From the NCBI GenBank assembly GCA_013298545.1, contig JAAFIA010000001.1:86466-150465 (forward strand): 64,000 bases of DNA. The letters run 5' to 3'. The notes under the pieces were generated by a model, which was given only the letters and a program-made list of their open reading frames with translations, had not been told where the DNA came from and ran no database searches. Of this stretch, positions 25,552 to 34,924 are shown one piece after another. The number at the start of each line of letters is the position of its first letter. Position 1 is the first letter of the stretch. Source of the DNA: Bacteroidota bacterium. Lineage in GTDB: Bacteria; Bacteroidota; Bacteroidia; Palsa-965. Both the position numbers and the translations under genes were made by a program.

Positions 25552-26433
25552 TTAAGCGAACGCTTTAACAATTTGGAGCAAATCGCGCACATAGCCGCCA
25601 CCAAACAAATTGGTGTGAACCAGCAAGGGATAAACCTGTGCGAATGGCTGGCGCGCTTTCCAGTTTTTTTCGAGTGGGAAATTTTCTTCGTAGCCTGTAT
25701 AAAAATCGGCACCAAAACCGCCGAAGAGATTGGTCATGGCAATATCCATTTCGCGGTGGCCGAAATAAACAGCCGGATCAAAAACGGCTGGACCGAGTAG
25801 GCTCACGAAAAAATTTCCGCTCCACAAATCGCCATGCAACAAAGCGGGTTGCTCTTGCGGAAAAAGTTCGGGAACAACTTGACAAAAGCGTTCTGTTTTT
25901 CTAACCACATCGTACGTCAACGCCTGTTTGTCGCGGGCCATTTGAAGTTGTGGAAGAATGCGTTCTTCCACAAAAAAATCGGCCCAGGTAGCGTGATTGG
26001 CATTTGATTGCGGCAACGATCCAATAAAATTATCGTGATCGAGTCCGAATTTTTTTTGTGTGATGCGGTGTTGCCGCGCGAGTGCTTGCCCACTTTCAAA
26101 CCAACTTCGCGGATGCAGCGGACCTTTTTCTAAAAACTCCAACAACAGAAACGATGCTGCTTTCTGGTCGCTTGCCGCCAAGACTTTGGGAATACGAAAA
26201 CCATTGGCCAGTTGCAGCAGATCCAATCCACGCGCTTCAATCTCAAAACGTATGGGCGATTCGTCTAAACGTTCTTTGTATTTCAAAAAATACGAGCCAA
26301 CAGGCGTTACCACTTGATAAGCGCGCGAAATATTTCCACCCGTTACGGCTTGTATGCGTGTAACAATAATGGTACGCCCTTCGCGCAACGAAAGGTGCGA
26401 CTCAACAGCAGACTGAACAGCAACAGGCAACAT
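25552..26433 (-). CDS. Fructosamine/ketosamine-3-kinase family protein
   Basis: 293 residues with a choline-kinase-like fold. Markers: an N-terminal GGNISRAYQVVTPVGSYFLKY (ATP Lys), FLLLEFLEKGP hinge, ALARQHRITQKKFGLDHDNFIG (the family HxxxxxFGxxxDNxIG signature), catalytic LLHGDLWSGNF, then DPAVYFGHREMDIAMTNLFGGF. Such enzymes phosphorylate sugar-amine adducts so that glycated proteins can be repaired. It follows pth by 201 bases in the same direction. Confidence 0.9.
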   Translation of the reverse strand: MLPVAVQSAVESHLSLREGRTIIVTRIQAVTGGNISRAYQVVTPVGSYFLKYKERLDESPIRFEIEARGLDLLQLANGFRIPKVLAASDQKAASFLLLEFLEKGPLHPRSWFESGQALARQHRITQKKFGLDHDNFIGSLPQSNANHATWADFFVEERILPQLQMARDKQALTYDVVRKTERFCQVVPELFPQEQPALLHGDLWSGNFFVSLLGPAVFDPAVYFGHREMDIAMTNLFGGFGADFYTGYEENFPLEKNWKARQPFAQVYPLLVHTNLFGGGYVRDLLQIVKAFA

Positions 26434-26634
26434 GTTTAAAAATAGAAAATTGGAAAATAGCGTGGAAAGATTTTATTTTTTACAAATACTCGGTTGTCAG
26501 AAAATCGCGTTACGTGAACTTTTTTGCCCAATCAGGTCCGATTTAAAATGTGGTGGTGGAAGTAAATCATGTACCTTTTGGAAATTGGAACTTTCAACAT
26601 TCCATTTTGACCAAACGACAATTCATTTTTCCTA

Positions 26635-27198
26635 TTATTTCCCGTTGAATTGTGTCATGGTCAATTGCAAACCAATTGTACCAAATGCTTTGATGACTTC
26701 TGTTGCTTTGGGAATGCGTGTTTGCAGCAATTCGTTTTCTTCTTTGGTCCAACGCCCGAGAACATATTCTACTTGGCGTCCTTTCGGAAATTCATTTCCC
26801 ACACCAAAACGCAACCGCGCATATTCGGTTGTTCCAAGAACTTCTTGAATATTTTTTAAGCCATTATGTCCGCCATCGCTTCCTTTTCCTTTGAGGCGCA
26901 AGGCACCAACAGGCAAAGCAAGATCATCGGTAATCACCAAAATATTTTCGCGCTGAATTTTTTCGGCTTGCATCCAATACTGAACTGCCTTACCACTCAA
27001 ATTCATGTAGGTAGTTGGTTTGATGAGAATAAATGTGCGCCCTTTGAATTTGTATTCGGTAACATGCGCGTGGCGGTCGAGCCGGAAAACGAGACTGGAC
27101 GCTCGTGCGAGAGCGTCCAGTACATCGAATCCTATGTTGTGGCGTGTACCGGCGTATTCATCACCGATATTGCCAAGGCCAGCAATGAGGTATTTCAC
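26635..27198 (-). CDS. pth: Peptidyl-tRNA hydrolase
   Basis: 187 residues. Cleaves peptidyl-tRNA released from stalled ribosomes. Signature parts are visible: AGLGNIGDEYAGTRHNIGF with the catalytic His, KPTTYMNLSGKAVQYWM, ITDDLALPVGALRLKGKGSDGGHNGLKNI, and RLRFGVGNE. The start codon is GTG, because an in-frame TGA lies two codons upstream. It follows the ribosomal protein L25 gene by 14 bases, a common Ctc-Pth pairing. Confidence 0.95.
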   Translation of the reverse strand: MKYLIAGLGNIGDEYAGTRHNIGFDVLDALARASSLVFRLDRHAHVTEYKFKGRTFILIKPTTYMNLSGKAVQYWMQAEKIQRENILVITDDLALPVGALRLKGKGSDGGHNGLKNIQEVLGTTEYARLRFGVGNEFPKGRQVEYVLGRWTKEENELLQTRIPKATEVIKAFGTIGLQLTMTQFNGK

Positions 27199-27212
27199 CG
27201 ATCAGGAATTAT

Positions 27213-27857
27213 TTACTTTTTAGCAGCTGGGGCTTTTGCAGCAGGAGCAGCAGCTTTAGCGGCTGGAGCTTTTGCAGCACCTTTCGCTTTGTCATCTGTA
27301 GCAGCAACAGCCACGTTACGTGTAACCTGAATGGTAACAATCGTCAAGTTGCTTGCGTCGGTCAGTGTAAGACCATCGACGTTCACATCAGCAACACGAA
27401 TGTTTTGACCAATGTCAAGTGTTTCGATGTTGATGGTGATGTTGTCTGGCATGTTGGCAAGTGGTCCGCGCACGTTGAGTTTGCGCAATTTTTTGATGAG
27501 TTTACCACCAGCTTTAACACCTGCAGAGTTTCCAACCAATTTGATTGGCAAACCAATGTTGATGTCTTTGCCTTCAACAACTTCGATAAAATCGGCGTGA
27601 ACGATGCGATCGTTAACTGGATTTTGTTGAATTTCTTTGAGAATAGCAACGTGTTTTTTGTCGCCGATTGTTAATTCAACGGCATGTACATCAGGGGTAA
27701 ACACGAGTGGGCGGAATTGCGATTCAGGAACAGCAAATGTTACTTGTTCTTTTCCACCGTAAAGTACGCAAGGTACTTGTTCGTTGCGGCGCAATGCTTG
27801 TGCGTCTTTTTTCCCTACGTTCGCGCGAAGCGAACCGCTCATAGCAACTGTTTTCAT
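27213..27857 (-). CDS. rplY: 50S ribosomal protein L25 (Ctc/TL5 type)
   Basis: 214 residues. Binds 5S rRNA. The N-terminal L25 domain is residues 1-90 (MSGSLRANVGKKDAQALRRN, then PCVLYGG). The C-terminal TL5/Ctc beta domain follows (VEVVEGKDINIGLPIKLVGN, then SAGVKAGGKLIKKLRKLNVRG), and the protein ends in an Ala/Lys/Pro tail that is typical of Bacteroidota versions. It lies 43 bases after prs and directly before pth. Confidence 0.94.
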   Translation of the reverse strand: MKTVAMSGSLRANVGKKDAQALRRNEQVPCVLYGGKEQVTFAVPESQFRPLVFTPDVHAVELTIGDKKHVAILKEIQQNPVNDRIVHADFIEVVEGKDINIGLPIKLVGNSAGVKAGGKLIKKLRKLNVRGPLANMPDNITINIETLDIGQNIRVADVNVDGLTLTDASNLTIVTIQVTRNVAVAATDDKAKGAAKAPAAKAAAPAAKAPAAKK

Positions 27858-27900
27858 TTTTGTTTTGTTTGTTTAATTATGAATTGATTTGAACTGATTA

Positions 27901-28833
27901 CTAAATAATGAAGTGTGAACTAATGGACTCGAAATTAACCACACGGTGAAACACATCGGAAAACATTCCGGCCACAGAGAGTACTTTAATTTTATCGCTT
28001 TGGCGTTTGAGTGGAATGGTATCGGTAACGATGAGTTCGGTAATTTTTGAATTTTCGATGTTTTCGTATGCTTTGCCCGACAAAATCGGATGGGTGCAGA
28101 ATGCGCGAACGCTTCTTGCGCCACGTTCCATCATCATGTCTGCTGCTTTGCAAAGTGTTCCGCCGGTATCCACAATATCGTCAACGAGAACAATATCGCG
28201 GCCTTCAATTTCGCCAATGGCGGTCATGGAATCGACCACATTTGCTTTGGATCGTTGCTTGTAGCAAATCACGATATCGCATTTGAGGTGTTTGGCGTAG
28301 GCGTTGGCGCGTTTTGAGCCGCCCATATCAGGAGCCGCCATCGTGAGATGAGGCAATTTTAAACTTTCGATGTACGGAATGAAAACCGTTGACGCATACA
28401 AATGGTCAACAGGCATGTTGAAAAAGCCTTGAATCTGATCGGCATGCAAATCCATGGTCATCACACGTGTTACACCTGCGGTTGCAAGCATATCGGCTAC
28501 CAATTTTGCGCCGATGGCCACGCGGGGGCGGTCTTTGCGGTCTTGACGGGCAAAACCATAATACGGCATAACAGCAATGACTTCCTTGGCTGACGCGCGT
28601 TTGGCAGCATCGGCCATGAGCAACAATTCAAAGAGATTGTCTGTGGGCGGGAAGGTTGACTGAATGCAAAAAACGGTTGATCCGCGAACGGTTTCTTCGT
28701 AGCTGGTCTGAATCTCGCCATCGCTAAAACGATCGAGCGAAATTTGACCTAACGCTTGTCCGTAAGATGACGCGATCTGCTCTGCTAAATAGAGCGACGA
28801 TGAGCCGGAGAATATTTTGACCTGTTCAGACAC
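27901..28833 (-). CDS. prs: Ribose-phosphate pyrophosphokinase
   Basis: 310 residues. Makes PRPP from ribose-5-phosphate and ATP for nucleotide, His and Trp synthesis. Family motifs are present: FSDGEIQTSYEETVRGSTVF, the flexible loop YYGFARQDRKDRPR, MDLHADQIQGFF, and the PRPP loop DIVLVDDIVDTGGTL. It is first of the minus-strand run prs-rplY-pth. Confidence 0.96.
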   Translation of the reverse strand: MSEQVKIFSGSSSLYLAEQIASSYGQALGQISLDRFSDGEIQTSYEETVRGSTVFCIQSTFPPTDNLFELLLMADAAKRASAKEVIAVMPYYGFARQDRKDRPRVAIGAKLVADMLATAGVTRVMTMDLHADQIQGFFNMPVDHLYASTVFIPYIESLKLPHLTMAAPDMGGSKRANAYAKHLKCDIVICYKQRSKANVVDSMTAIGEIEGRDIVLVDDIVDTGGTLCKAADMMMERGARSVRAFCTHPILSGKAYENIENSKITELIVTDTIPLKRQSDKIKVLSVAGMFSDVFHRVVNFESISSHFII

Positions 28834-28856
28834 GTTTTTCCGTTTTTGAAGGGTGG

Positions 28857-28864
28857 CAAAGGTA
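28857..28864 (-). promoter_or_regulatory. -7 box of the prs operon
   Basis: The minus strand reads TACCTTTG, 23 bases before the prs start codon; no strong -33 box is seen. Confidence 0.6.
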
Positions 28865-28962
28865 ATGCTTTTTTTGTGTTAGAACATTGGTTTGGCGCGA
28901 TTTTTCCTGCTTTTTTCGGGCTTTTTAAAAGGCGTTCGGGCTATTGTTATCTTCGTTCTCGT

Positions 28963-29499
28963 ATGACCGCTCTAAAAACTGTTGTTGCGCTTTGCGGAAG
29001 TACCCGCACCAGCTCTATCAACCGAAGCCTGATTGAAACATTGGCCAAAATGGCCAAAGAACGATTTTCGGTCGTTTTTGCCCCGAATTTGATCGAAATT
29101 CCAGCATTTTCTCCCGATTTCGACACCAATTCGCCTCCAGAAGCCATTATTGCTTTTCGCAAATGCTTGCGCTCGGCAGATGGAATTTTGATTTGTACAC
29201 CCGAATATGCGATGGGTGTTCCGGGTATGCTCAAAAATGCGATTGACTGGACGGTTTCTTCTATGGAGTTTTCAAAAAAACCAACGGCACTCATAACGGC
29301 TTCTTCGGTTGGCGAAAAAGGGCACCGCTCGTTGTTAGAAACATTAGAAGTTATTGAAGCGAAAATACTTCCCGAAACACAGGTTTTGATTTCGTTTGTC
29401 AAAACAAAAATCAATCCGGCAGGAGAAATTACAGAAGCGCCCACAAAATTGGAATTGGAGCGTTTGCTTGTGGTGTTTGATGGGTTGATGCGGGAGTGA
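28963..29499 (+). CDS. NAD(P)H-dependent FMN reductase family protein
   Basis: 178 residues from the ATG at 28963. Flavodoxin-like fold: VVALCGSTRTSSINRSLI binds the FMN phosphate, ADGILICTPEYAMGVPGMLK is the PEY flavin loop, and KPTALITASSVGEKGHRSL follows. It is probably a quinone, azo or chromate-type reductase; the physiological substrate is unknown. It is divergent from prs and ends in a shared terminator region. Confidence 0.9.
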   Translation: MTALKTVVALCGSTRTSSINRSLIETLAKMAKERFSVVFAPNLIEIPAFSPDFDTNSPPEAIIAFRKCLRSADGILICTPEYAMGVPGMLKNAIDWTVSSMEFSKKPTALITASSVGEKGHRSLLETLEVIEAKILPETQVLISFVKTKINPAGEITEAPTKLELERLLVVFDGLMRE

Positions 29500-29668
29500 A
29501 AAGATTGTCGCTCCGCTAGATTTACAAAGTAGATAAGCAAGCTCATCAGCTTCCGATCCCGAAATTTCGGGACGGAATGCAACGCGGATGCTCGAGAAGC
29601 GTTAGCCCAAGGCTAAAACACACGTTGCATAAAATATCTTAAAAACGAATCTATGTCTTTCAATAATT

Positions 29669-29725
29669 CTTGTTTCGCGTTACAAACGCGAATTTCAATC
29701 CTCCGCGTTGCAAACGCTGAGGAGG
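29669..29725. repeat. 57-bp dispersed repeat, copy A
   Basis: 54 of 57 bases match 35651-35707. It holds two short inverted repeats: CGCGTTACAAACGCG and CCTCCGCGTTGCAAACGCTGAGGAGG (imperfect). It lies in a 302-base gene-free stretch (29500-29801), which also has a CCCGAAATTTCGGG hairpin near 29551. Confidence 0.85.
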
Positions 29726-29765
29726 ACGTTTGCTTGTGGCGTTTGGTGATTGATGCAGGAATAAA

Positions 29766-29796
29766 AAAGACCGCTTCAAAATATGGAGCGGTCTTT
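29766..29796. terminator. Bidirectional terminator between the FMN reductase and scoB
   Basis: A perfect 10-bp stem (AAAGACCGCT at 29766-29775 with AGCGGTCTTT at 29787-29796) with A- and T-rich flanks serves both converging genes. Confidence 0.85.
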
Positions 29797-29801
29797 CTTT
29801 T

Positions 29802-30461
29802 CTAGTTAATCTTCATTTCGGGAATCTCGCCTTCGATGATGAGTTTGCCGAGTGTTGCGTTTTTAATTTGCTCCACCGAAATGCCCGGCGCGCGTTCCAA
29901 CAGCACAAACCCTACTCCTGGAACAACATCAAGTACGGCTAGTTCGGTTACAATTTTTTTCACGCAACGTACGCCCGTAAGCGGAAGCGTACAAGCGGGA
30001 AGCAATTTCGATTCGCCTGCTTTGTTGACATGCTGCATGGCTACAATAATGTTTTTTGCAGCGGCAACCAAATCCATCGCACCGCCCATGCCTTTCACCA
30101 TTTTGCCCGGAATTTTCCAGTTGGCGATGTCGCCGTTTTCGCTGACTTCCATCGCCCCTAAAATCGTCAGGTCAACTTTTCCGGCGCGAATCATGCCAAA
30201 ACTCATGGCCGAATCGAAATAAACGGTGCCCGGAATTTCGGTGATGGTTTGTTTTCCGGCATTGATGAGATCGGGATCTTCTTCGCCTTCAAACGGAAAC
30301 GGACCCATGCCGAGCATACCGTTTTCGGATTGTAATACCACATTCATTCCTTGCGGAATGTAGTTTGCAACGAGTGTTGGAATACCAATTCCTAAGTTGA
30401 CATAATATCCATCGCGCACTTCCTGCGCAATACGTTTTGCAATTCCTGTTTTATCAAGCAT
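29802..30461 (-). CDS. scoB: 3-oxoacid CoA-transferase, subunit B
   Basis: 219 residues. Subunit of the succinyl-CoA:acetoacetate CoA-transferase, which activates ketone bodies or acetoacetate. YYVNLGIGIPTLVANYIP, the catalytic Glu in LQSENGMLGMGPFP, and GGAMDLVAAAKNIIVAMQH are classic. It lies 34 bases after scoA. Confidence 0.95.
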   Translation of the reverse strand: MLDKTGIAKRIAQEVRDGYYVNLGIGIPTLVANYIPQGMNVVLQSENGMLGMGPFPFEGEEDPDLINAGKQTITEIPGTVYFDSAMSFGMIRAGKVDLTILGAMEVSENGDIANWKIPGKMVKGMGGAMDLVAAAKNIIVAMQHVNKAGESKLLPACTLPLTGVRCVKKIVTELAVLDVVPGVGFVLLERAPGISVEQIKNATLGKLIIEGEIPEMKIN

Positions 30462-30495
30462 GGTTGAAAATCAATAACTGTGATTATAATTGCGA

Positions 30496-31194
30496 TTATG
30501 ATTTGGCGCGTACGGTACGTTGTTCGATTCGCTTTTCGTAGTTTTCGCCTTTGAATACGCGGTGTACATAAATTCCCGGAACGTGAATCTGATCGGGATC
30601 GAGTGCGCCAGCGGGAACAAGTTCTTCGACTTCCGCAATCACAATTTTCCCAGCCATCGCCATGGGTTGGTTGAAATTGCGCGTAGTTTTACGAAATACG
30701 AGGTTGCCGTGCGTATCGGCTTTCCATGCTTTTACAATAGAGAATGGCGCGTTGAAGGCGTGTTCAAGCAAATAATCAACGCCATCAAAATTGCGTACTT
30801 CTTTTCCTTCGGCCACTTCGGTGCCCACGCCTGCGCGTACAAAAACCGCTGGCATGCCGTAAGCAGCGGCAAGGCAACGTGTAGCCAATGTTCCTTGCGG
30901 AATCAGTTCTACTTCCAATTCGCCACTGAGCAACTGCCGTTCAAATTCGGCGTTCTCGCCAACATACGACGAAATCATTTTTTTGACTTGGCGCGTCTTC
31001 AACATCAATCCAATGCCAAAATCATCGACACCCGCATTGTTTGAAATACAAGTGAGGTTTTTTACGCCTTTGCGCACAAGTGCGGCAATGCAATTTTCGG
31101 GAATGCCACACAAACCGAAGCCGCCAAGCATAAGCGTCATGCCATCTTCAATATCGCGGATCGCTTCGTCTGCACCGGAAACAACTTTATTCAT
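30496..31194 (-). CDS. scoA: 3-oxoacid CoA-transferase, subunit A
   Basis: 232 residues. Partner of the subunit encoded just downstream. Typical stretches: [65 protein letters not shown]-like [20 protein letters not shown], and [18 protein letters not shown]. It lies 27 bases after the penicillin-binding protein gene on the same strand, so cotranscription with a cell-wall enzyme is likely, though functionally unrelated. Confidence 0.95.
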   Translation of the reverse strand: MNKVVSGADEAIRDIEDGMTLMLGGFGLCGIPENCIAALVRKGVKNLTCISNNAGVDDFGIGLMLKTRQVKKMISSYVGENAEFERQLLSGELEVELIPQGTLATRCLAAAYGMPAVFVRAGVGTEVAEGKEVRNFDGVDYLLEHAFNAPFSIVKAWKADTHGNLVFRKTTRNFNQPMAMAGKIVIAEVEELVPAGALDPDQIHVPGIYVHRVFKGENYEKRIEQRTVRAKS

Positions 31195-31221
31195 AGTATT
31201 TAGTTTGGTTGTGGTAAGAAA

Positions 31222-33504
31222 TTACGGATTAGAATCAGGCCCAAACGGATCGTCGAAATTCGGATCGTAAATGGGTTCTTTATCGTCGTCTTTATCGTAT
31301 TTAGAACAATCGAGATCCATCATAAGTTTTTTGGATGGCCGCGGAAATTCGCCTTTTGAGATTTTGATGGATTTATCGGCATATACTTTCTGGAAAAAAT
31401 ACGCCCAGATAGGAAGTGCCATGCTTGCGCCTTGTCCTTCGCTCGTGTTGTCGAAGTGTACGCTTCGGTCTTCGCCGCCCACCCACGCGCCTGCCGCCAA
31501 ATCTGGTGTAAGGCCAATAAACCAACCGTCGGAATTGTTTTGCGTTGTTCCTGTTTTGCCTGCAATCGGGTTGTTTAATTTGTAGCGGTGCAAACGCGCA
31601 CCCGTTCCGTATTGTACAACGCCTTGCATCAAATTAATCATCAAGTATGCTTTTTCTTCGCTCAGTACTTCGTTGCTTTTTGGAATAAAATCTTCAAGCA
31701 CTTTCCCGTTTTTATCTTCAATGCGTGTGATGAATGTAGGTTCAATCCATGTTCCTTTATTGGCAAATGTGCTGTTGGCGCCAACCATTTCATAAACCGA
31801 AATATCGGCAGAACCCAAACAAATAGATGGAACCGGATCAAGTGGACTGGTTATACCTACACGGCGCGCAAAATCGACAACCGCATTGGGGCCAAATTGT
31901 TTCATAATGTATGCCGTAACATAATTGACCGAATTGGCCAAGGCTTTTTTCAGCGTCAGCATTTGACCATTCAATTTATTGTCGGAATTGTCTGGACACC
32001 ATTCTTTACCATTTGCGGTTGTGATGCAAGTACGCACATTAGGCACTTGATCGCATGGCGACCAACCTTCTTGAATAGCCAAGGCATAAACAAGTGGTTT
32101 GAAAGTAGAACCCACTTGGCGACGACCTTCCTTGACGTGATCGTATTTGAAATGGCGGAAATTGATGCCGCCCACCCAAGCACGGATATAGCCCGTTTGC
32201 GGTTCCATGGCCATAAAGCCGGTTTGCAAAAACGATTTGTAATAGCGAATCGAATCCATGGGTGTCATGGTTGTGTCTATATCGCCTTTCCACGAGAAGA
32301 CGCGCATTTTGGTTGGCGTTGTAAAACTCTTTTCAATCTCTTCGTCCGATGCTTTTGCTTCTTTGAGGTTGTGGTAGCGTTCTGAACGTTTCTTGGCCGA
32401 GTTCATGATTTTTTCAATCTCGTCGGGTTTGACACGCCAACTGAAGGGTGCATTTTTTTTCTTCTTCAGCGATTTATCAAAACTGGCTTGCAGCTCGGTC
32501 ATGTGTTTGGTAACAGCTTCTTCGGCATACTTCTGCATGCGCGGATCAATGGTGGTATAAACTTTCAATCCGTCGCGGTACAAATCGTATGGTTTTCCGT
32601 TGGGTTTCAAATGTTCTTTGCACCATTTTTTGAGCATGTTTTCGCGCAGGTATTCGCGGAAATACATGGCTTGTCCTTCGTTATGACTTTCAGGGCTGAA
32701 ATGCAAAACGATGGGCAATTCTTTGAGTGAATCGAATTGTGTGCGGGTGAGGAATCCGTTTTTGAGCATTTGTCCGAGCACGACATTGCGTCGGGTAACG
32801 GCATCTTTGGGATTCAATTTCGGATTCCAGCGGGAGGGATTTTGGCACATGCCAATAAGCACGGCAGCTTCTTCTGTTTTAAGCGAATCGGGTGTAGTAG
32901 CAAAATACACTTTCGCCGCAGATTTAATGCCAACCGCATTGTAGTTGAAATCGTACTTGTTGAGGTACATAGCGACGATTTCCTCTTTGGTATAAAGTCG
33001 TTCGAGACGAACCGCAATGATCCATTCTTTGAATTTCTGGTAAACGCGTTTTACGGCACTGGAATAATCGGCTTTATGAAATTGCATTTTCGCCAATTGC
33101 TGTGTGATGGTAGAACCGCCGCCGCCGCCGCCCATTTTCACAACCGCACGAATCAAACTTTTTCCATCAATGCCCGAATGCTCGCGGTAGCGTTCGTCTT
33201 CGGTTGCAATCAAAGCATTGATTACGTCTTGATCTATTTTTTTGTAGCTAACGTTAACCCGATTTTCGGCATAAAAACGGCCAAGCTCTTTACCGTCGCT
33301 AGCATAAACAACAGAGGCGAGATTGCTTTCTGGATTCTGAAGTTCTTCTACATCGGGAAGATCAGCAAACAAGAGGATGCCGATAATGAGTAAAAATAAA
33401 CTGACAAAGGGTGCGAGAAAAAGCATCCAAAGGATGCGAATAATGCGGCGGTATTTACTTTTTTCGCCAGCACCAGCTTTTGCGGAATTGTTTTCTTTGG
33501 CCAT
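31222..33504 (-). CDS. Penicillin-binding protein 1A-type transglycosylase/transpeptidase
   Basis: 760 residues. Bifunctional class A PBP that polymerises and crosslinks peptidoglycan at the inner membrane. One membrane anchor is at about residues 25-48. The glycosyltransferase domain (60-240) shows ATEDERYREHSGID, GGSTITQQLAKM and KEEIVAMYLNKYDFN. The transpeptidase domain shows the Ser nucleophile in GSTFKPLVYA, SVN in KALANSVNYVTAY, and KTG in AGKTGTTQNNSDGWF. The acidic C-terminal tail is unstructured. It is first in a minus-strand run with scoA and scoB. Confidence 0.95.
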   Translation of the reverse strand: MAKENNSAKAGAGEKSKYRRIIRILWMLFLAPFVSLFLLIIGILLFADLPDVEELQNPESNLASVVYASDGKELGRFYAENRVNVSYKKIDQDVINALIATEDERYREHSGIDGKSLIRAVVKMGGGGGGSTITQQLAKMQFHKADYSSAVKRVYQKFKEWIIAVRLERLYTKEEIVAMYLNKYDFNYNAVGIKSAAKVYFATTPDSLKTEEAAVLIGMCQNPSRWNPKLNPKDAVTRRNVVLGQMLKNGFLTRTQFDSLKELPIVLHFSPESHNEGQAMYFREYLRENMLKKWCKEHLKPNGKPYDLYRDGLKVYTTIDPRMQKYAEEAVTKHMTELQASFDKSLKKKKNAPFSWRVKPDEIEKIMNSAKKRSERYHNLKEAKASDEEIEKSFTTPTKMRVFSWKGDIDTTMTPMDSIRYYKSFLQTGFMAMEPQTGYIRAWVGGINFRHFKYDHVKEGRRQVGSTFKPLVYALAIQEGWSPCDQVPNVRTCITTANGKEWCPDNSDNKLNGQMLTLKKALANSVNYVTAYIMKQFGPNAVVDFARRVGITSPLDPVPSICLGSADISVYEMVGANSTFANKGTWIEPTFITRIEDKNGKVLEDFIPKSNEVLSEEKAYLMINLMQGVVQYGTGARLHRYKLNNPIAGKTGTTQNNSDGWFIGLTPDLAAGAWVGGEDRSVHFDNTSEGQGASMALPIWAYFFQKVYADKSIKISKGEFPRPSKKLMMDLDCSKYDKDDDKEPIYDPNFDDPFGPDSNP

Positions 33505-33511
33505 GCGGAAT

Positions 33512-33519
33512 CAAAAGTA
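33512..33519 (-). promoter_or_regulatory. -7 box of the penicillin-binding protein gene
   Basis: The minus strand reads TACTTTTG seven bases before the start codon, so the leader would be at most a few bases long. Confidence 0.6.
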
Positions 33520-33610
33520 CAAAATACCTTGGGCGTAGCATGCAAAGAAGGATAAGTGTTGGAAACTGTTTTTCCGTTTCTGCCTCTTGTCTTAAATCCG
33601 TTGCAGATTT

Positions 33611-33801
33611 AGAGTCTGTTTAAATTTTATCCTTTGTTCCGAAGCCTCGGAATTGTTATGCGCCTTTTTACACCATACTTCGTTGCGTTTTTTGACCGTA
33701 GGCGCGCTGCTATGGCCTTCAAAACGCGCCTCGTCTGGCACAAAAAGCCATCATAACAATTCTCAATCCCGATGCTTCGGGACAAATTTTAAACAGGCTC
33801 T
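33611..33801. mobile_element. 191-bp MITE-like inverted-repeat element
   Basis: The ends, AGAGTCTGTTTAAATTTTAT-CC and the complement of 33780-33801, are near-perfect terminal inverted repeats of 22 bases (four mismatches). Pairing continues inward through the complementary blocks GAAGC, ATTGTTATG, CTTTTT and GCGTTTT, so the whole unit can fold into one long imperfect hairpin. It has no coding capacity. Its right end touches the stop codon of the phosphodiesterase-like gene. A solo left end occurs at 35439-35464. Confidence 0.7.
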
Positions 33802-34754
33802 TAGCGGCGACGAAATCCACCTTTTACAATGTCCCACATCACTTGTCCGTCGCCCGTTGGCATCGGAAAACCGAGCAATGCTGAAATAGTACGCGCAATA
33901 TCGCGCTGGTCGTAGTGAACGGGTGTGGTGTAATTTTCTTTAAAATCGGGACCAATGGCAATCAATTCAATTTTGCGACATCCGGCACAAGTATCGCCGT
34001 GTGTGGTATAGCCGCCTTGAACCGAGTTGAGGTGTCGTCCATGATCGTTGGTGATGAAAATAGCGGTTGTTCCGGCGTAATACGGATCGGCTTGTATGTG
34101 TTGAACCAAATCAAACACATATTGATCGGTTGTTTGAATGCCTAAGATATAATTGTTCCAATTGGCTTGATGTGCGCTAAAATCCGGCTCCCGAAAATTG
34201 ACGAGCATGAGATCGGGATGGTGCAAATTCAATATTTCTTTTGACCGGCGCAGCGTGATCGAATCGTCGCGGTAGCCTGTAAATGGGCCATTGACACCAC
34301 AATCTGTTTTAGCTCCCCAGAGTCGTATGGTAGTGTCTTTGGTATCGCCAAGAATGTAGAGTTTATCTTTTGAAGCAACAACCCAGGCCTTTGTTGACGG
34401 GCGGTTGTAGTATTTACGCCAGTAATGAAAAATAGAAGGATAAAGCGGAAACTCTAAGCCACTGTTGTTGATCGGTTCGTAAAATGCGGTCGTGATTGCA
34501 CCATGCCCCGAATTGGTATAAGTAAAACCTTCGTTATTGAAATCTTGCGCAAAAACACCTTGTGGTTTCAAGTGCTGATCGCGCATGGGAATGTTTACAC
34601 GGGCCGAGTCTTCCCATGTTTCAGACCAACGTGGGCCATCAACAACTATGATAATAACATGCTTGGTTTTAAAGTCCGATACAGGCGCGTCTTCTTTACA
34701 CGTGCCGCTAAATAAGCTCAGCGAAAGCAGGAAAAATAAGAGGGGGATGCGCAT
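33801..34754 (-). CDS. Alkaline-phosphatase-superfamily phosphodiesterase-like lipoprotein
   Basis: 317 residues. The signal peptide RIPLLFFLLSLSLFSGTC ends in a Cys that could be lipidated. The body has the alkaline-phosphatase superfamily pattern: HVIIIVVDGPRWSETW (metal Asp), a nucleophile Thr in FTYTNSGHGAITTAF, NFREPDFSAHQANWN (Asp and His metal ligands), FITNDHGRH (Asp-His pair) and GGYTTHGDTC. It may be a phosphodiesterase, phosphatase or sulfatase-like enzyme at the cell envelope; the substrate is unclear. The stop codon abuts a MITE-like element. Confidence 0.82.
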   Translation of the reverse strand: MRIPLLFFLLSLSLFSGTCKEDAPVSDFKTKHVIIIVVDGPRWSETWEDSARVNIPMRDQHLKPQGVFAQDFNNEGFTYTNSGHGAITTAFYEPINNSGLEFPLYPSIFHYWRKYYNRPSTKAWVVASKDKLYILGDTKDTTIRLWGAKTDCGVNGPFTGYRDDSITLRRSKEILNLHHPDLMLVNFREPDFSAHQANWNNYILGIQTTDQYVFDLVQHIQADPYYAGTTAIFITNDHGRHLNSVQGGYTTHGDTCAGCRKIELIAIGPDFKENYTTPVHYDQRDIARTISALLGFPMPTGDGQVMWDIVKGGFRRR

Positions 34755-34924
34755 GAGTATATGGCTTGAAATGTGGGTGTTAAGCCAAAGTTAAGAAAAG
34801 GATGGTTTGACTGACACGTTTGATCTCACATTTTCTAAAATTATCAAGATCGGGATCTTCCTACACTGACCTTATGTTTATTCGCGTCATTCTGTCGCTT
34901 TGAGTTCGGCAAAGGCAAAAAATC

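Noticed and set aside
31588..32385. 265-codon frame opposite the penicillin-binding protein gene
   Set aside because: It is antisense to conserved transpeptidase motifs, and its product looks like a shadow translation rich in Phe, Cys and His.
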